Assembly (NCBI GenBank): GCA_963921825.1
Contig: OY997596.1
Coordinates: 4,469,001-4,533,000, forward strand
Direction of reading: 5' to 3'
Length of the DNA stretch: 64,000 nucleotides
DNA from: Erodium maritimum
Taxonomy: Eukaryota; Streptophyta; Magnoliopsida; Geraniales; Geraniaceae
Of this stretch, positions 10,446 to 21,422 are shown in pieces; position 1 is the stretch's first letter; every line of letters starts with the position of its first letter. The position numbers were made by a program, and so were the translations under genes. Below the pieces are notes generated by a model. It was not told the DNA's origin and searched no databases. It saw nothing but the letters and a program-made list of their open reading frames with translations.

Positions 10446-11850
10446 AAAGCAACTCCCGGACTCTCGCTAGCCTCATGATCGGAATCCTCTCTCTGCCCGA
10501 GCCTCGGTGACATCATACACCCGACCCTTCCGTGCTGGGGGTCCTCCTCTCGGAGGTGGTGGAAGTGCCACCTGCTGCGCAGCTCTCTGCCTCGGCTCTG
10601 GCGAGCTCGCTGCCTGCCTCGGGGCTCTCTACGTCGGTGCCCGACGCTACTGGAACTGTGGTGACTGCCCAGTCTGCGACTACTTGGTCGCAGAGCCGAC
10701 ACCTCCAAGAGTCGCTCGGGGAACCTGGAGACGAAGTGATCTGGCTGACCACACCAGTGACAAAGCGATGGCCCGACACTCGACCTCTCCTTAGGTCTAC
10801 CCGATGGACGGTCCACTGGTCCGCTGCTCCCCGGACAGTCTCGAGCCATGTGACCCGATCGTCCACATCCGTAGCAGTGCGCCCTCTCATGGAAGGTCCA
10901 ACTGAAGTTACAGACCCAACCTATCGCGGTCCTCTCGACTGGGTCTGAGGCTGAAACGATCCCGAGGTCCTCTGCCTCCTCGGATCATGAGTCTCGGATG
11001 GCCTCAAAAAGCTACTCGACCTCGGCCTGACCTCCCGAGTCCTAGCTGTCTCACGGAATCTTCGCTCCACAGCCAAGGCCTGATCCACCAGATCAATGTA
11101 TACCTGGGTCCTCAAAACAGCGACCCTGTCCACGATCGCAAGGCGAAGCCCTTCCTCGAAACGTCGGCAACGGAGAGCCTCCGTCTGCACCATCTCCTGA
11201 GCGAAGCGAGACAAGGAGGTGAACCTCGCCTCGTACTCCGAAACAGAGAGACCCTCCTGTCGCAACTCCAGGAACTGCTGATGTCTGTCATCCAGAACAA
11301 CCTGTGGAAAGTACTGCTCGAGGAAACGTTGTCCGAACAGCACAAAGTCGTCCCCCACTCGCGCCTACTCTCGGCGCCACCAGTAGTAGGCCTATCCCTC
11401 CAGGTGGAAGGCTGAGAAAGAAACTCGGAGCCCACCACTCAAAATCCCTACTATGTCCAGGTTGCGGGTGATCCGCTCCAGCCACCTCTCGGCTGCCTCG
11501 GGGTCTGGCTCCCCTGAAAACACAGGTATGCCCAACCTGCGGAAGTCTCGCAGCGCCTGCGCGGTGTAACTGTCGACCTGAGTAGGTCCCTCAGCGGTCG
11601 CTGTAGTGGCAGCAGGTGCAGCCTTCGGTGTCGGAGCCGCGACCTCTCTCCGGGCAAAGGCAGCTGCCAGTCCCTGAACAGCGCGGGTCAGTTCCTCCAG
11701 AGCTGCCGCCTTGGCTGTCTCAGCCCTCTCGTTCCCCTCAGCAGGTGCACCCTAGGCACTAGTCGCCCTAGCAAACTCAGCAGTAGATTGTTGTCTTCGG
11801 CCCCTAGCTGGCCGTCCTTTGGTGCCTCGTGGAGCATAAGTATGTGCCAT
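10446..11850 (-). pseudogene. Ty3-gypsy gag with CCHC zinc knuckle, broken
   Basis: Gag is the structural polyprotein that packages retroelement RNA. A likely start is the ATG at 11850 (MAHTYAPRGTKGRPARG). The capsid region follows, including FLEQYFPQVVLDDRHQQFLE and LSVSEYEARFTSLSRFA (11358-10921), then a basic tail, then the nucleocapsid knuckle CYGCGRSGHMARDC near 10840 and a second decayed knuckle, LCHWCGQPDHF. In-frame stops and at least one frameshift (near 10900) disrupt it. After about 10446 the reading runs straight into LTR sequence, so pol is missing. The style of gag and LTR fits the Tekay/Del chromovirus group, which is inference. Confidence 0.75.
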
Positions 11851-12634
11851 CTCATAAATTCTCTGCACGGATAACGCACATGTTCAGCTTCTTAACTCGA
11901 AAAGAACAACGCGCTTAGAATAACTAACGCCACACACAGTCCACTACAACAGTACTTATAGTAATAATATACTCAGTATATTATAGTCACACAATAGCAC
12001 ACAACAGAGAAGTCCTTACACTAGTATGTCACACATAGATTATACACACAAATGACGAGGTTACACACATCATCACACTCAGCAACAATTTCATACAAGA
12101 GCCACCCAGACCACAGCTTATAGCACAAGCAATTCCACACAACAATTACACACTAGACAACAACAACTTAGGTTTGAAAGACTTAACGCGCTCTCTTTCT
12201 AACATAACATTCGTGTTGATCTCTCGTCGTTATAACCTGATTCAGGCGTCCCCGAATTACGTTGTAACCACTTGACATCCCTCCATTCACGTCTAGCTAC
12301 AGTGGCCCCTATAGCTGAATCGTGATGGTACATACACTTCAGTTTCTACAGAAAATCGGGCATGACCTGTTCGTAAGTTAATTTAACCATCCGCTTACGC
12401 GGAACAACCGATTACCACCTGCACACAGTATTCAGTCACGATTATAACACATAGCAATTGATTTCAACTTGTACACCGCGATCTCAATAATTTCACTCTT
12501 ACCGCCCGGTCAAGTCCATATTTGGAAAACAGTTCAACTCCAACAATAACCACAACCCACACAAGTTCACCAAAAGTCTAGGGCACTTAGGCCGGACGTT
12601 TCATAAATCAGACAACGGCCGACCAAGGCTGCAA
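11851..12634 (-). other. Gypsy 5' leader, left part
   Basis: A/C-rich non-coding sequence between gag and the copia insertion. It continues on the other side at 21106-21406. No ORF of note. Confidence 0.6.
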
Positions 12635-12639
12635 CCCAC

Positions 12640-14327
12640 TGTTGGGTCTCGAGGTAGGGTTGGAGATGAACCAACTCGCAGCGGAAAATCAATGAAAACC
12701 AAGAGACAATTAGAACCATGAAACAACTAACAAAGAATGGATTAACAAGAGAAAAATTCAGCACTAGTTCTTACCAAAACAAGAACACCGGTTAACGAAT
12801 GATTGGCTTGAGTCTCCAAGACGCCTACGTATCCACATGGGAATCAAAGCCACGTAGTTCTTCTCTTTGAGGACTCAAGAACACAAAAATGGAGGAGGAA
12901 ACTAGCCAAACCCGAAATGGCCATGGAAGAGGGAGAGAAAATGTGTTTCCTATTCTTGTCTTGTATTTGTTATGTTGAAAAAAGATGACTTAAACATAAC
13001 AAAACCCATACTTGTCCAACTAAAGGCATGGGACAAGTATGGTGTCAAGTAAGGTGTAAATAGGACAAAGTATGGCAAGACAAGATTGGGTTAGGTGGTG
13101 AATCACCAACACCTTAATCCTTGTCTTGCTTACTTAGTACTAATTAATCAAGACTTGATTAATTAGTTCCATGGGCCTTGGTTGCATGGGCCTTTCATGG
13201 GCTTCTTGGAACATGGCCCGTGACCATTTCCAACGAGGTCCCGTGATTCGCTCATCGCCTCCATGCCTTCCATACCGGAAATGTCCAACATTATCCGACG
13301 CGATCAATCCCAAGACTCCAAGCCTTGTCTCGATCCGTAAAGTCCTATTCACTTACGGGCACATGACCCAAAACCCAGTTTTGGTCATGTCCCGAGACAA
13401 CTCCCTTTTGGCCATTCTCCATAAATGTGTCAATGAGTTTCATCCTCCGGTGTGACCCTTAGGTTTATGCATGTCAATAGATCAACGTAAAATCCCATTT
13501 TACTTGATCCTATTTAAGTGGCAACTAACGAGACTTTAGTATTGCCGGACACTACATAACGAATCGACCCTGTCGATTCTAACCTTTCCGTCGTCCCTGT
13601 CATTATCCTTTTATCTCCGATATCCTGATTGAGATAAGGCATAGAGCCGTCATCCTTATTATTCTCAATCACCGTTCCTTGATATGTGAGATGACTGAAG
13701 ATATGATACCCAGTATCATGTGCATGGCCATGCTATTCTTCCAGTCACTCTCGATCAAGTGGCCGAGAACCGATATCTTTCCCATACCTTAGTATGAGGG
13801 ATAAATCCCTTAACCGTCTTTCGTGTCACTCATGTAGCCCGTCCCCAAGCCAATCCTGGCCGTTATGGAAGCCCTGTTACGGACAACGTTAGGCTCAGGT
13901 CAAACTCAGTTGTTGACTACATAGCGATCACAAAGACTCCTTGGTCTAAGGATACATGACAAGCTACAACACTGAATATGTTCATGACTTAATCTATGGC
14001 ACATATTCAGGGCGGGTCGTCCAATATCATGTCCCACATGATATCTATGATCAGACTCCGGAATCCCATTCCAATGACTAACAGAACGTAAGCCATAAAG
14101 AGCCATCTTTCATACTAGTCGCTTCTAGTGAAGCTTTGTTGACTAGGGACCCATCGAGTGTGATCTATCTCGATCTATGGTTCTATTCGCATGGTGGGCA
14201 TAGATCAGAGCACACATCGATATATTACTCCAACACATAAGTAATATAAAGCCGCTTTAATTTTATTGCTAACGATGATATATACATTTGGACATTTAGG
14301 ATTGAACTACGGGCACTAAGACTAACA
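12640..14327 (-). repeat. Copia 3' LTR (left)
   Basis: 1688 bp, ends TG...CA. I found two differences from the right LTR by eye: attgccggac versus attgcctgac near 13541, and tagagccgtc versus tagagtcgtc near 13646. A related but diverged 225-bp fragment of this LTR end occurs at 58879-59103. Confidence 0.95.
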
Positions 14328-14342
14328 ATCTCCCACTTGCCC
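14328..14342 (-). promoter_or_regulatory. Copia polypurine tract
   Basis: The minus strand reads GGGCAAGTGGGAGAT immediately before the 3' LTR, the usual purine-rich primer site for plus-strand DNA synthesis in plant copia elements. Confidence 0.85.
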
Positions 14343-14459
14343 TAGTTCCAATCTAAACTCCAATATGTCCCCATCGACTTTACATGTCTAACATGTTCAG
14401 GCAGTGACACTGCCTTAGTCAAAGGGTTGGCTATGTTATCATCTATTGCAATATCGGTT

Positions 14460-15510
14460 ATCTTCACTTCACCTCAGTTCAGTATTTATCTGATGAGGTG
14501 GATACGCCGCAGTACATGTTGGGATTTGTTATGCGATCTAGGCTTTTAGCTTGCGCAATGGCCCTTGTGTTGTCGCAAAATGGATTCACCTGACTGGATG
14601 GGTTTTTAATTACACCCAGCCCTGCCATGAATTTCCAAATCCACATAGCCTCCTTAGCTGCCTCTGCAGCATCCATGTACTTGGCCTCTGTCGTAGATTC
14701 GGCAATGGTATCTTGCTTTACGCTTTCCCAGCTAAAGCTCTGCCATTCAGCGTAAACACATATCCTGATTGACTTCTAAAGTCATCTGGATTTGTCTTGG
14801 AAAACTAGCGTCTACTCATCCTTCGACGACTAGTTCAGCATCATCTTCCCCCCGGGTTAGAATGATGTCTACTGGTACAACATAAGGCTTACGAGACGTC
14901 TGGTCTCATACATGTCATGGCATATATGATCGATCCTGCCCCCAGGCGCATAGGATTCTCATCATCCTTTTCAGCTCATCAGGTGTCTTAGGACACTAAG
15001 TCTTGCTGAGATGAATGCCATGACTAGTGGGTAAGAGTCCTTTCTTTGAATCGAGCATTAAGAACCTACTCAATGCCTTGTTCACATAGGTTCCCTGACT
15101 TAAATCCAAGACCCTCTTGGTGCGATCTCTACATATCTTAATCCTTAAGATATGAGAAGCATCGCCTAAGTCCTTTATTGAAAAACACTTCCTCAACCAA
15201 GCTTTAGTCTCGTGCAAGGTTGGGATGTCGTTTTCAATGAGAACCAGAAAGGTAATATTGCTCCCACTAGCCTTCTTATAAACGCAAGATTCATCCTCGT
15301 TCTTGATTAAGCCAAATCCAATTACAGCTTCATCAAAACGAAGGATCCAACTCCGAGAAGTTCGTTTCAATCCATAAATGGATTTCAACAACTTATAAAT
15401 CTTTCCTTTATTCTTCGGATCGTCAAAACCTTTGGGCCGAGACATACAAACGTACTCAGTCAAATTTCCATTTAGGAAAGCGGTTTTGACATCCACTTGC
15501 CATATCTCGT
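14460..15510 (-). pseudogene. Copia reverse transcriptase and RNase H, catalytic motif deleted
   Basis: The RT part (15496-14996) reads MDVKTAFLNGNL, PKGFDDP, IYKLLKSIYGLKRTSRSW and DLGDASHILRIKI, typical copia RT blocks. Where the family has a catalytic Tyr-Val-Asp-Asp stretch between FLVL and NDIPTL, this copy reads FLVLIENDIPTL: about seven residues including both aspartates are missing, without loss of frame. Downstream, a further stretch between RT and RNase H is missing, and RNase H is present only as a decayed end with AAEAAKEAMWIWKF and CDNTRAIAQAKS at 14676-14479. The product could not synthesise DNA. Confidence 0.85.
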
Positions 15511-15530
15511 AATTATGATACGCAGTTATG

Positions 15531-17372
15531 TCAAGAAGAATTTGGATCGATTTTGACCATAGCCACTAAGGAGAAGGTTTCCTCATAGTCAATCCATTGG
15601 ATCTGCCTATAACCTTTCGCCACCAGTTGAGCTTTGTAGGTCAGAGGGTTGCCGTCCATGTCCATCTTCACCTTGAAGATCCATTTGCATCCTATGGTCC
15701 TCACACCATTGATGGGATCAACCGGTTCCCAGACTCGGTTGTCCGACATGGATTGCATTTCCTCCCTCATGGCTCCCAGCCATAACTCGGAGTTGGGCCC
15801 ATCCACGACTTCCTGAAAGGTGGCTGGATCATCGTGATCCACCATGACTTCATTGTCACCTCCGGATACCATATCTTGGAGGTGGAAGATTGATCCTTTC
15901 AAATCGCCTTGGACCTTCCGGAATTGTAACAGGAATTGGTTCTTACTCTACGACAATCTTTGGCTCCTTTCTACTGGGTTGCCAATTGGTTTAGACAGAT
16001 CTGTACCATCCTGAATTTCTTCGAGATGCACAGTCCTCCCAGTGACGTCTTTGGAAACAAAACTTCTTTTCCATAAAGACCCCACCCCAAGCGACGAACA
16101 CCATGTTCTCACTGGGATTGTAGAAATAGTATCCCCTTGTTGCTTTGGGATACCACACGAAGGTGCATATCTCAGATCTTGGTTCGAGCTTAGTCGAAAC
16201 CAAATGTTTCACATAAGCCTCGCAACCACAAATCTTTAGGAAGGACAAAGCGGGCATCATCCCGTACCATTTTTAAAATGGTGTCCCTTCCACACCATTC
16301 GTCGAAGCCCGATTCACTATGAATGCGGTCGTCTATAGAGCAAAACCCCTAAAAGAGATTGGGAGATCAGTCCAACTAATCATGGAACAGACCATTGTCT
16401 AACAATGTCCGATTTCTCCGTTTGGCTACACCTTTCAACTACAGTGACCTAGGAGGAGTCCATTCCAAAAGGATCCCATTCTCTTTTAGATGATCTAATA
16501 ACTCTGTGGTCAAGTATTTTCCACCTCGATCCAATCGAAGTGCCTTAATACCTTTGTCGAGCTGGTTTTCTACTATAGTCTTAAACTCTTTGAATTTATC
16601 AAAAGCTTCAGACTTATGTCTCACCGAAGAAACATAACCATATTTACTGTAATCATCAGTAAATGTGATAAAGTAGTTAAAACCCCTCCTGGCAAGTGAA
16701 CTTATTGGTCTACACACATTCGAGTGTATCAGCCCCAATAATTCACCCACCCTTTCATCGCGATCGATAAAGGGCACTTTAGTCATTTTGCCCATCAAAC
16801 AAACCTTGCACCTATCGATCGAATGGAATTCGAATGAACCTGAAAGCCCGCACTTCTGAAGTGCTGATAGGCGCTTCTTGTTTATGCGACCCAAATGACA
16901 GTGCCATAACAGAGTTAGGTTTAAATCGTTGGATTTAGACCTCTTGGTATTAACGGAATATATAGAACTTGAGGCATTGTTACCCATATCTAATATGTAC
17001 AATCCTCCAACCATGTCAGTACTGGTATAAAACATATCATTGCATAGAACATTGAAAACTCCATTTCCAATATTAACATTATATCCTTCCTTGTCAAACA
17101 CGGATACAGATATAATATTCCTACTAAAAGTAGGTATGCAATATACATTATACAATACTAAGACAAGGCCTCTTGGCAAAGCAAGACTCATGGATCCTAC
17201 AGCAGTTGCCACAACTCTGAGGTCCATTTCGTGCTTTCCAAATCTCTCCTACTTTCAGCCACCATATATTAGTACATGTGTGAGATTCAGTCATGGTATC
17301 TAATACCCATGAATCTTTGGAAGTAGAGAGATGTAGCTCTATAGAGTTAATACCGATTGAAGGCACGATCCC
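15531..17372 (-). pseudogene. Copia protease and integrase regions, fragmented
   Basis: From high to low coordinates: a protease remnant at 17366-17290 (HLSTSKDSWVLDT), where the catalytic DTG/DSG is DTM; GAG-pre-integrase and integrase at 17227-16439 (LTLLWHCHLGRINKKRL, C-x2-C as CKVC, FNYFITFTDDYSKYGYV, LRLDRGGKYLTTELLDHL, ENGILLEWT); the region joining integrase to RT at 16260-15991; and the N-terminal RT region at 15902-15531 (AMREEMQSM, VRTIGCKWIFKVK). Stops or frameshifts separate the blocks. In the integrase, an Asp and a downstream Glu in ENGIL can be seen, but the protein is not continuous. Confidence 0.8.
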
Positions 17373-17856
17373 ACCGCCCTTCCTTAGATCATCCAGGTTT
17401 CCTGATGAAGGCGCAGTCCTACTGCCCTTCTTCAGATCATCCAGGCTATTTGATGAAGGCGCAGTCCCACTGCCCTTCTTCAGATCAGCCGTGAACTTCC
17501 TGTAATCCCGGTTCCAATGACCAGGCTGTTGGCAGTAGAAGCAGACATTCTCAGGTGTCTCATCTTTCCTGCCAAGTGCGCATGGGCCCAGCCCTTGCCA
17601 CTTCCAATTCCCTTGTTGACCATCAGAATATCCTTGGATCCCAGATCCCTGAGATATTCTTCTCAGCAGCTAATGACACTTCATGTAACTCTGATATGGT
17701 CTTAGAGACAGCCTTGTCAAGGACATATTCTTTGCGTTCAGACTTGAGGACTATCCTCAAAATTCTGTACCAGTCCAAATAGTTTGTCCCATTTAGCTTG
17801 ACCCTGTCAAGAATGGTTTTTAATGACAAACTATTAATGTTCGCTGAATTTGCCAT
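17373..17856 (-). pseudogene. Copia gag (UBN2-type) with CCHC knuckle
   Basis: The ORF at 17856-17623 begins MANSANINSLSLKTILDRV and contains LNGTNYLDWYRILRIVLKSE, the usual N-terminus of plant copia gag. A zinc knuckle near 17520-17550 reads VCFYCQQPGHWNRDYRKF, where the last Cys has become Tyr. After it come three copies of a DDLKKGS...APSS-like repeat (17370-17490). The N- and C-terminal parts are in different frames and much of the middle of gag is missing. Confidence 0.75.
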
Positions 17857-19394
17857 TTGATCTACAACAGATAAAATTCAATCAGTAAACTGAATAAATT
17901 TTATGAAGATCAAGCTTAAACACCAACAATCAATTCTAAACCTTTAGAATCTGAAACCAAGATCCTTGATTCACTCGATTAAGCTGAACTAATGCTCACC
18001 ACTTAATCGAGCTATGTAGGTAGGACTCCATCCAATCACATCCAATGTGACTCTTGGCTAGAGTATGTACTTATGTACACGACTTACCCTATCTGTTACC
18101 CTAGCTCAACCTCAGGCCGAGAATCGTAGTCGGGTCCACCAATTTTCAACTATGGCTCGTCACTACGTAGGTGCTCCGCTAATGTGCACGACACCCACAT
18201 ATGTCGTCCAAACCTACTACCCCGCTTCCCCATGGATGCTCCGCTAATGCACACGACACCCATAGGACGGGGAGGTAGTAAGGTGTTGATAATTGGGAGG
18301 TATCAGACATGACCCGTTTTTACTTGTCCGGTTGTGTTTAAAACTTTGGCACATCCTAGATGCGATGAGCACATCAACTACATTCCAAATGCAATGATGC
18401 CTCAAATTACGTCCAATGTAATTCTTCCTTCGAACCCGTCAACTACATCCAATGTAATGACGATTCTAAGGGCTCACACACAAGGATTAAAATTCCAATT
18501 TTATCTTTGCATGTGAGATGATATGCTCGGTAAATAAAGTTAAGCATGCAATTCTAAAACACATAGAATTAATCATGCATAAACTAAACCAAGCATAAAG
18601 CGATAAATGTGCACATAATAGCCCCCTAAACTAACTCCCACTAGCTTCTTGAGCTCCACCGACTCCAAGCCGATGCCAACACCCGAAAAGCCACCAAATG
18701 ACCTTTTCGCCCTTTCTTCGTCTTGAGTAAAATATTACAATTTAATACACGACTCGCAGGTCGGGAATAAATAAATATTACAAACAAGTGGTTCGACGAC
18801 CACACCTTGAAAGAATAATTACACGTTAACTCTAACGGCTCGCAGGCCGTGAAAAGCGATAAATAATTAAATTGAGCTCGGGGCTATTATGTACACCATG
18901 CCAACATCACATCACACATCGTGTTATCAAACAAGCATGTTATCAAACATCATGTGATTTTCCGGTTTTAAATAATAGCCAAGTTTCGAAATTTTTTGAT
19001 GCTCGGTTTATCGAAACCGTTCAAAAATGAAACTTTTGAACATTTGATCTTCGAGTTCGTCATGACGGTTCCAAACTCGTCATAACTAACAAAACGGTTT
19101 AGCCTTGGCATATCAACCATCCAATGGTCATGCTTGGCCTAACTCCGTCCAACGGAGCCCCGTTCGGTCTCGGTTTCGGCTCCCCGAGAGTCCCGCTCCC
19201 GAGACCCGAAAAATCAAACTTTTTTCAAAATTTCCAGATTTGAAATAATTTCAAAAAAATCATTTTACATGTATTAAATCCATAAACAATAATTTAAAAC
19301 ATGTTATCAAACAATTTAGCAAAACAACATGCCAAAAACGAAACTTTCAAGCAAAACCGAAACTTTGAACACCGTCTTGTGAATCCCGAAGGTA
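17857..19394 (-). other. Copia 5' leader
   Basis: About 1.5 kb of non-coding sequence between gag and primer binding site. It contains short repeats of 'catccaatgt' and 'aatgcacacgacaccca' type near 18030-18450. No gene. Confidence 0.6.
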
Positions 19395-19412
19395 GCACGG
19401 CTCTGATACCAC
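19395..19412 (-). promoter_or_regulatory. Copia primer binding site (initiator tRNA-Met)
   Basis: The minus strand reads GTGGTATCAGAGCCGTGC directly after the 5' LTR. TGGTATCAGAGC is the complement of the 3' end of plant initiator methionine tRNA, the usual copia primer. Confidence 0.9.
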
Positions 19413-21100
19413 TGTTGGGTCTCGAGGTAGGGTTGGAGATGAACCAACTCGCAGCGGAAAATCAATGAAAACCAAGAGACAATTAGAACCATGAAACAAC
19501 TAACAAAGAATGGATTAACAAGAGAAAAATTCAGCACTAGTTCTTACCAAAACAAGAACACCGGTTAACGAATGATTGGCTTGAGTCTCCAAGACGCCTA
19601 CGTATCCACATGGGAATCAAAGCCACGTAGTTCTTCTCTTTGAGGACTCAAGAACACAAAAATGGAGGAGGAAACTAGCCAAACCCGAAATGGCCATGGA
19701 AGAGGGAGAGAAAATGTGTTTCCTATTCTTGTCTTGTATTTGTTATGTTGAAAAAAGATGACTTAAACATAACAAAACCCATACTTGTCCAACTAAAGGC
19801 ATGGGACAAGTATGGTGTCAAGTAAGGTGTAAATAGGACAAAGTATGGCAAGACAAGATTGGGTTAGGTGGTGAATCACCAACACCTTAATCCTTGTCTT
19901 GCTTACTTAGTACTAATTAATCAAGACTTGATTAATTAGTTCCATGGGCCTTGGTTGCATGGGCCTTTCATGGGCTTCTTGGAACATGGCCCGTGACCAT
20001 TTCCAACGAGGTCCCGTGATTCGCTCATCGCCTCCATGCCTTCCATACCGGAAATGTCCAACATTATCCGACGCGATCAATCCCAAGACTCCAAGCCTTG
20101 TCTCGATCCGTAAAGTCCTATTCACTTACGGGCACATGACCCAAAACCCAGTTTTGGTCATGTCCCGAGACAACTCCCTTTTGGCCATTCTCCATAAATG
20201 TGTCAATGAGTTTCATCCTCCGGTGTGACCCTTAGGTTTATGCATGTCAATAGATCAACGTAAAATCCCATTTTACTTGATCCTATTTAAGTGGCAACTA
20301 ACGAGACTTTAGTATTGCCTGACACTACATAACGAATCGACCCTGTCGATTCTAACCTTTCCGTCGTCCCTGTCATTATCCTTTTATCTCCGATATCCTG
20401 ATTGAGATAAGGCATAGAGTCGTCATCCTTATTATTCTCAATCACCGTTCCTTGATATGTGAGATGACTGAAGATATGATACCCAGTATCATGTGCATGG
20501 CCATGCTATTCTTCCAGTCACTCTCGATCAAGTGGCCGAGAACCGATATCTTTCCCATACCTTAGTATGAGGGATAAATCCCTTAACCGTCTTTCGTGTC
20601 ACTCATGTAGCCCGTCCCCAAGCCAATCCTGGCCGTTATGGAAGCCCTGTTACGGACAACGTTAGGCTCAGGTCAAACTCAGTTGTTGACTACATAGCGA
20701 TCACAAAGACTCCTTGGTCTAAGGATACATGACAAGCTACAACACTGAATATGTTCATGACTTAATCTATGGCACATATTCAGGGCGGGTCGTCCAATAT
20801 CATGTCCCACATGATATCTATGATCAGACTCCGGAATCCCATTCCAATGACTAACAGAACGTAAGCCATAAAGAGCCATCTTTCATACTAGTCGCTTCTA
20901 GTGAAGCTTTGTTGACTAGGGACCCATCGAGTGTGATCTATCTCGATCTATGGTTCTATTCGCATGGTGGGCATAGATCAGAGCACACATCGATATATTA
21001 CTCCAACACATAAGTAATATAAAGCCGCTTTAATTTTATTGCTAACGATGATATATACATTTGGACATTTAGGATTGAACTACGGGCACTAAGACTAACA
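19413..21100 (-). repeat. Copia 5' LTR (right)
   Basis: 1688 bp, almost identical to 12640-14327. Flanked on its outer side by the TSD cccac (21101-21105). Confidence 0.95.
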
Positions 21101-21406
21101 CCCACTTAACGATTACTCAACCAACGTGCCGTAAACAGCCCGAGCATTGCTCGTTACCCAAACTGGATCTCAACCGGTCAGCATCATGGATCCACTAAGG
21201 TGTACAACAAACAGCGTAATAACGTACAATCAAGTAAGGTAAAACTTAAACAACGCCTTTTAACAAACGAGACTCTTGTCGTTTTGACTCTACATATTGG
21301 ATATTTCCGACTTGCGTCACCGAGCACTACGACTTTAGCCACCTACTCTACCCACCTAATTGACGTACGGTCCGAGGTTTTGAAAAATCATTTCAAAATG
21401 AAACCA

Positions 21407-21422
21407 GACTCTGATACCAAAT
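21407..21422 (-). promoter_or_regulatory. Gypsy primer binding site
   Basis: The minus strand reads TTTGGTATCAGAGTCT next to the right LTR, matching the 3' end of initiator methionine tRNA. Confidence 0.85.

Larger units (their letters stand above)
12640..21100 (-). mobile_element. Young Ty1-copia LTR retrotransposon with defective pol
   Basis: Two LTRs of equal length (12640-14327 and 19413-21100, 1688 bp each, TGTTGGG...CTAACA) flank a 5.1-kb internal region read on the minus strand. The TSD cccac lies at 12635-12639 and 21101-21105. The polypurine tract is at 14328-14342 (minus-strand GGGCAAGTGGGAGAT) and the primer binding site at about 19395-19412. Domain order gag, protease, integrase, RT, RNase H is copia-type. 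LTR length and gag style suggest the Angela/BARE group, not certain. It is nested in the gypsy leader. Confidence 0.95.

Noticed and set aside
13140-14106. Frames of 66-94 codons repeated identically near 19913-20879
   Set aside because: They lie in the two copia LTRs, which explains the identity.
19395-19412. tRNA-Met-like sequence
   Set aside because: It is the primer binding site of the copia element and not a tRNA gene. The same applies at 21407-21422.
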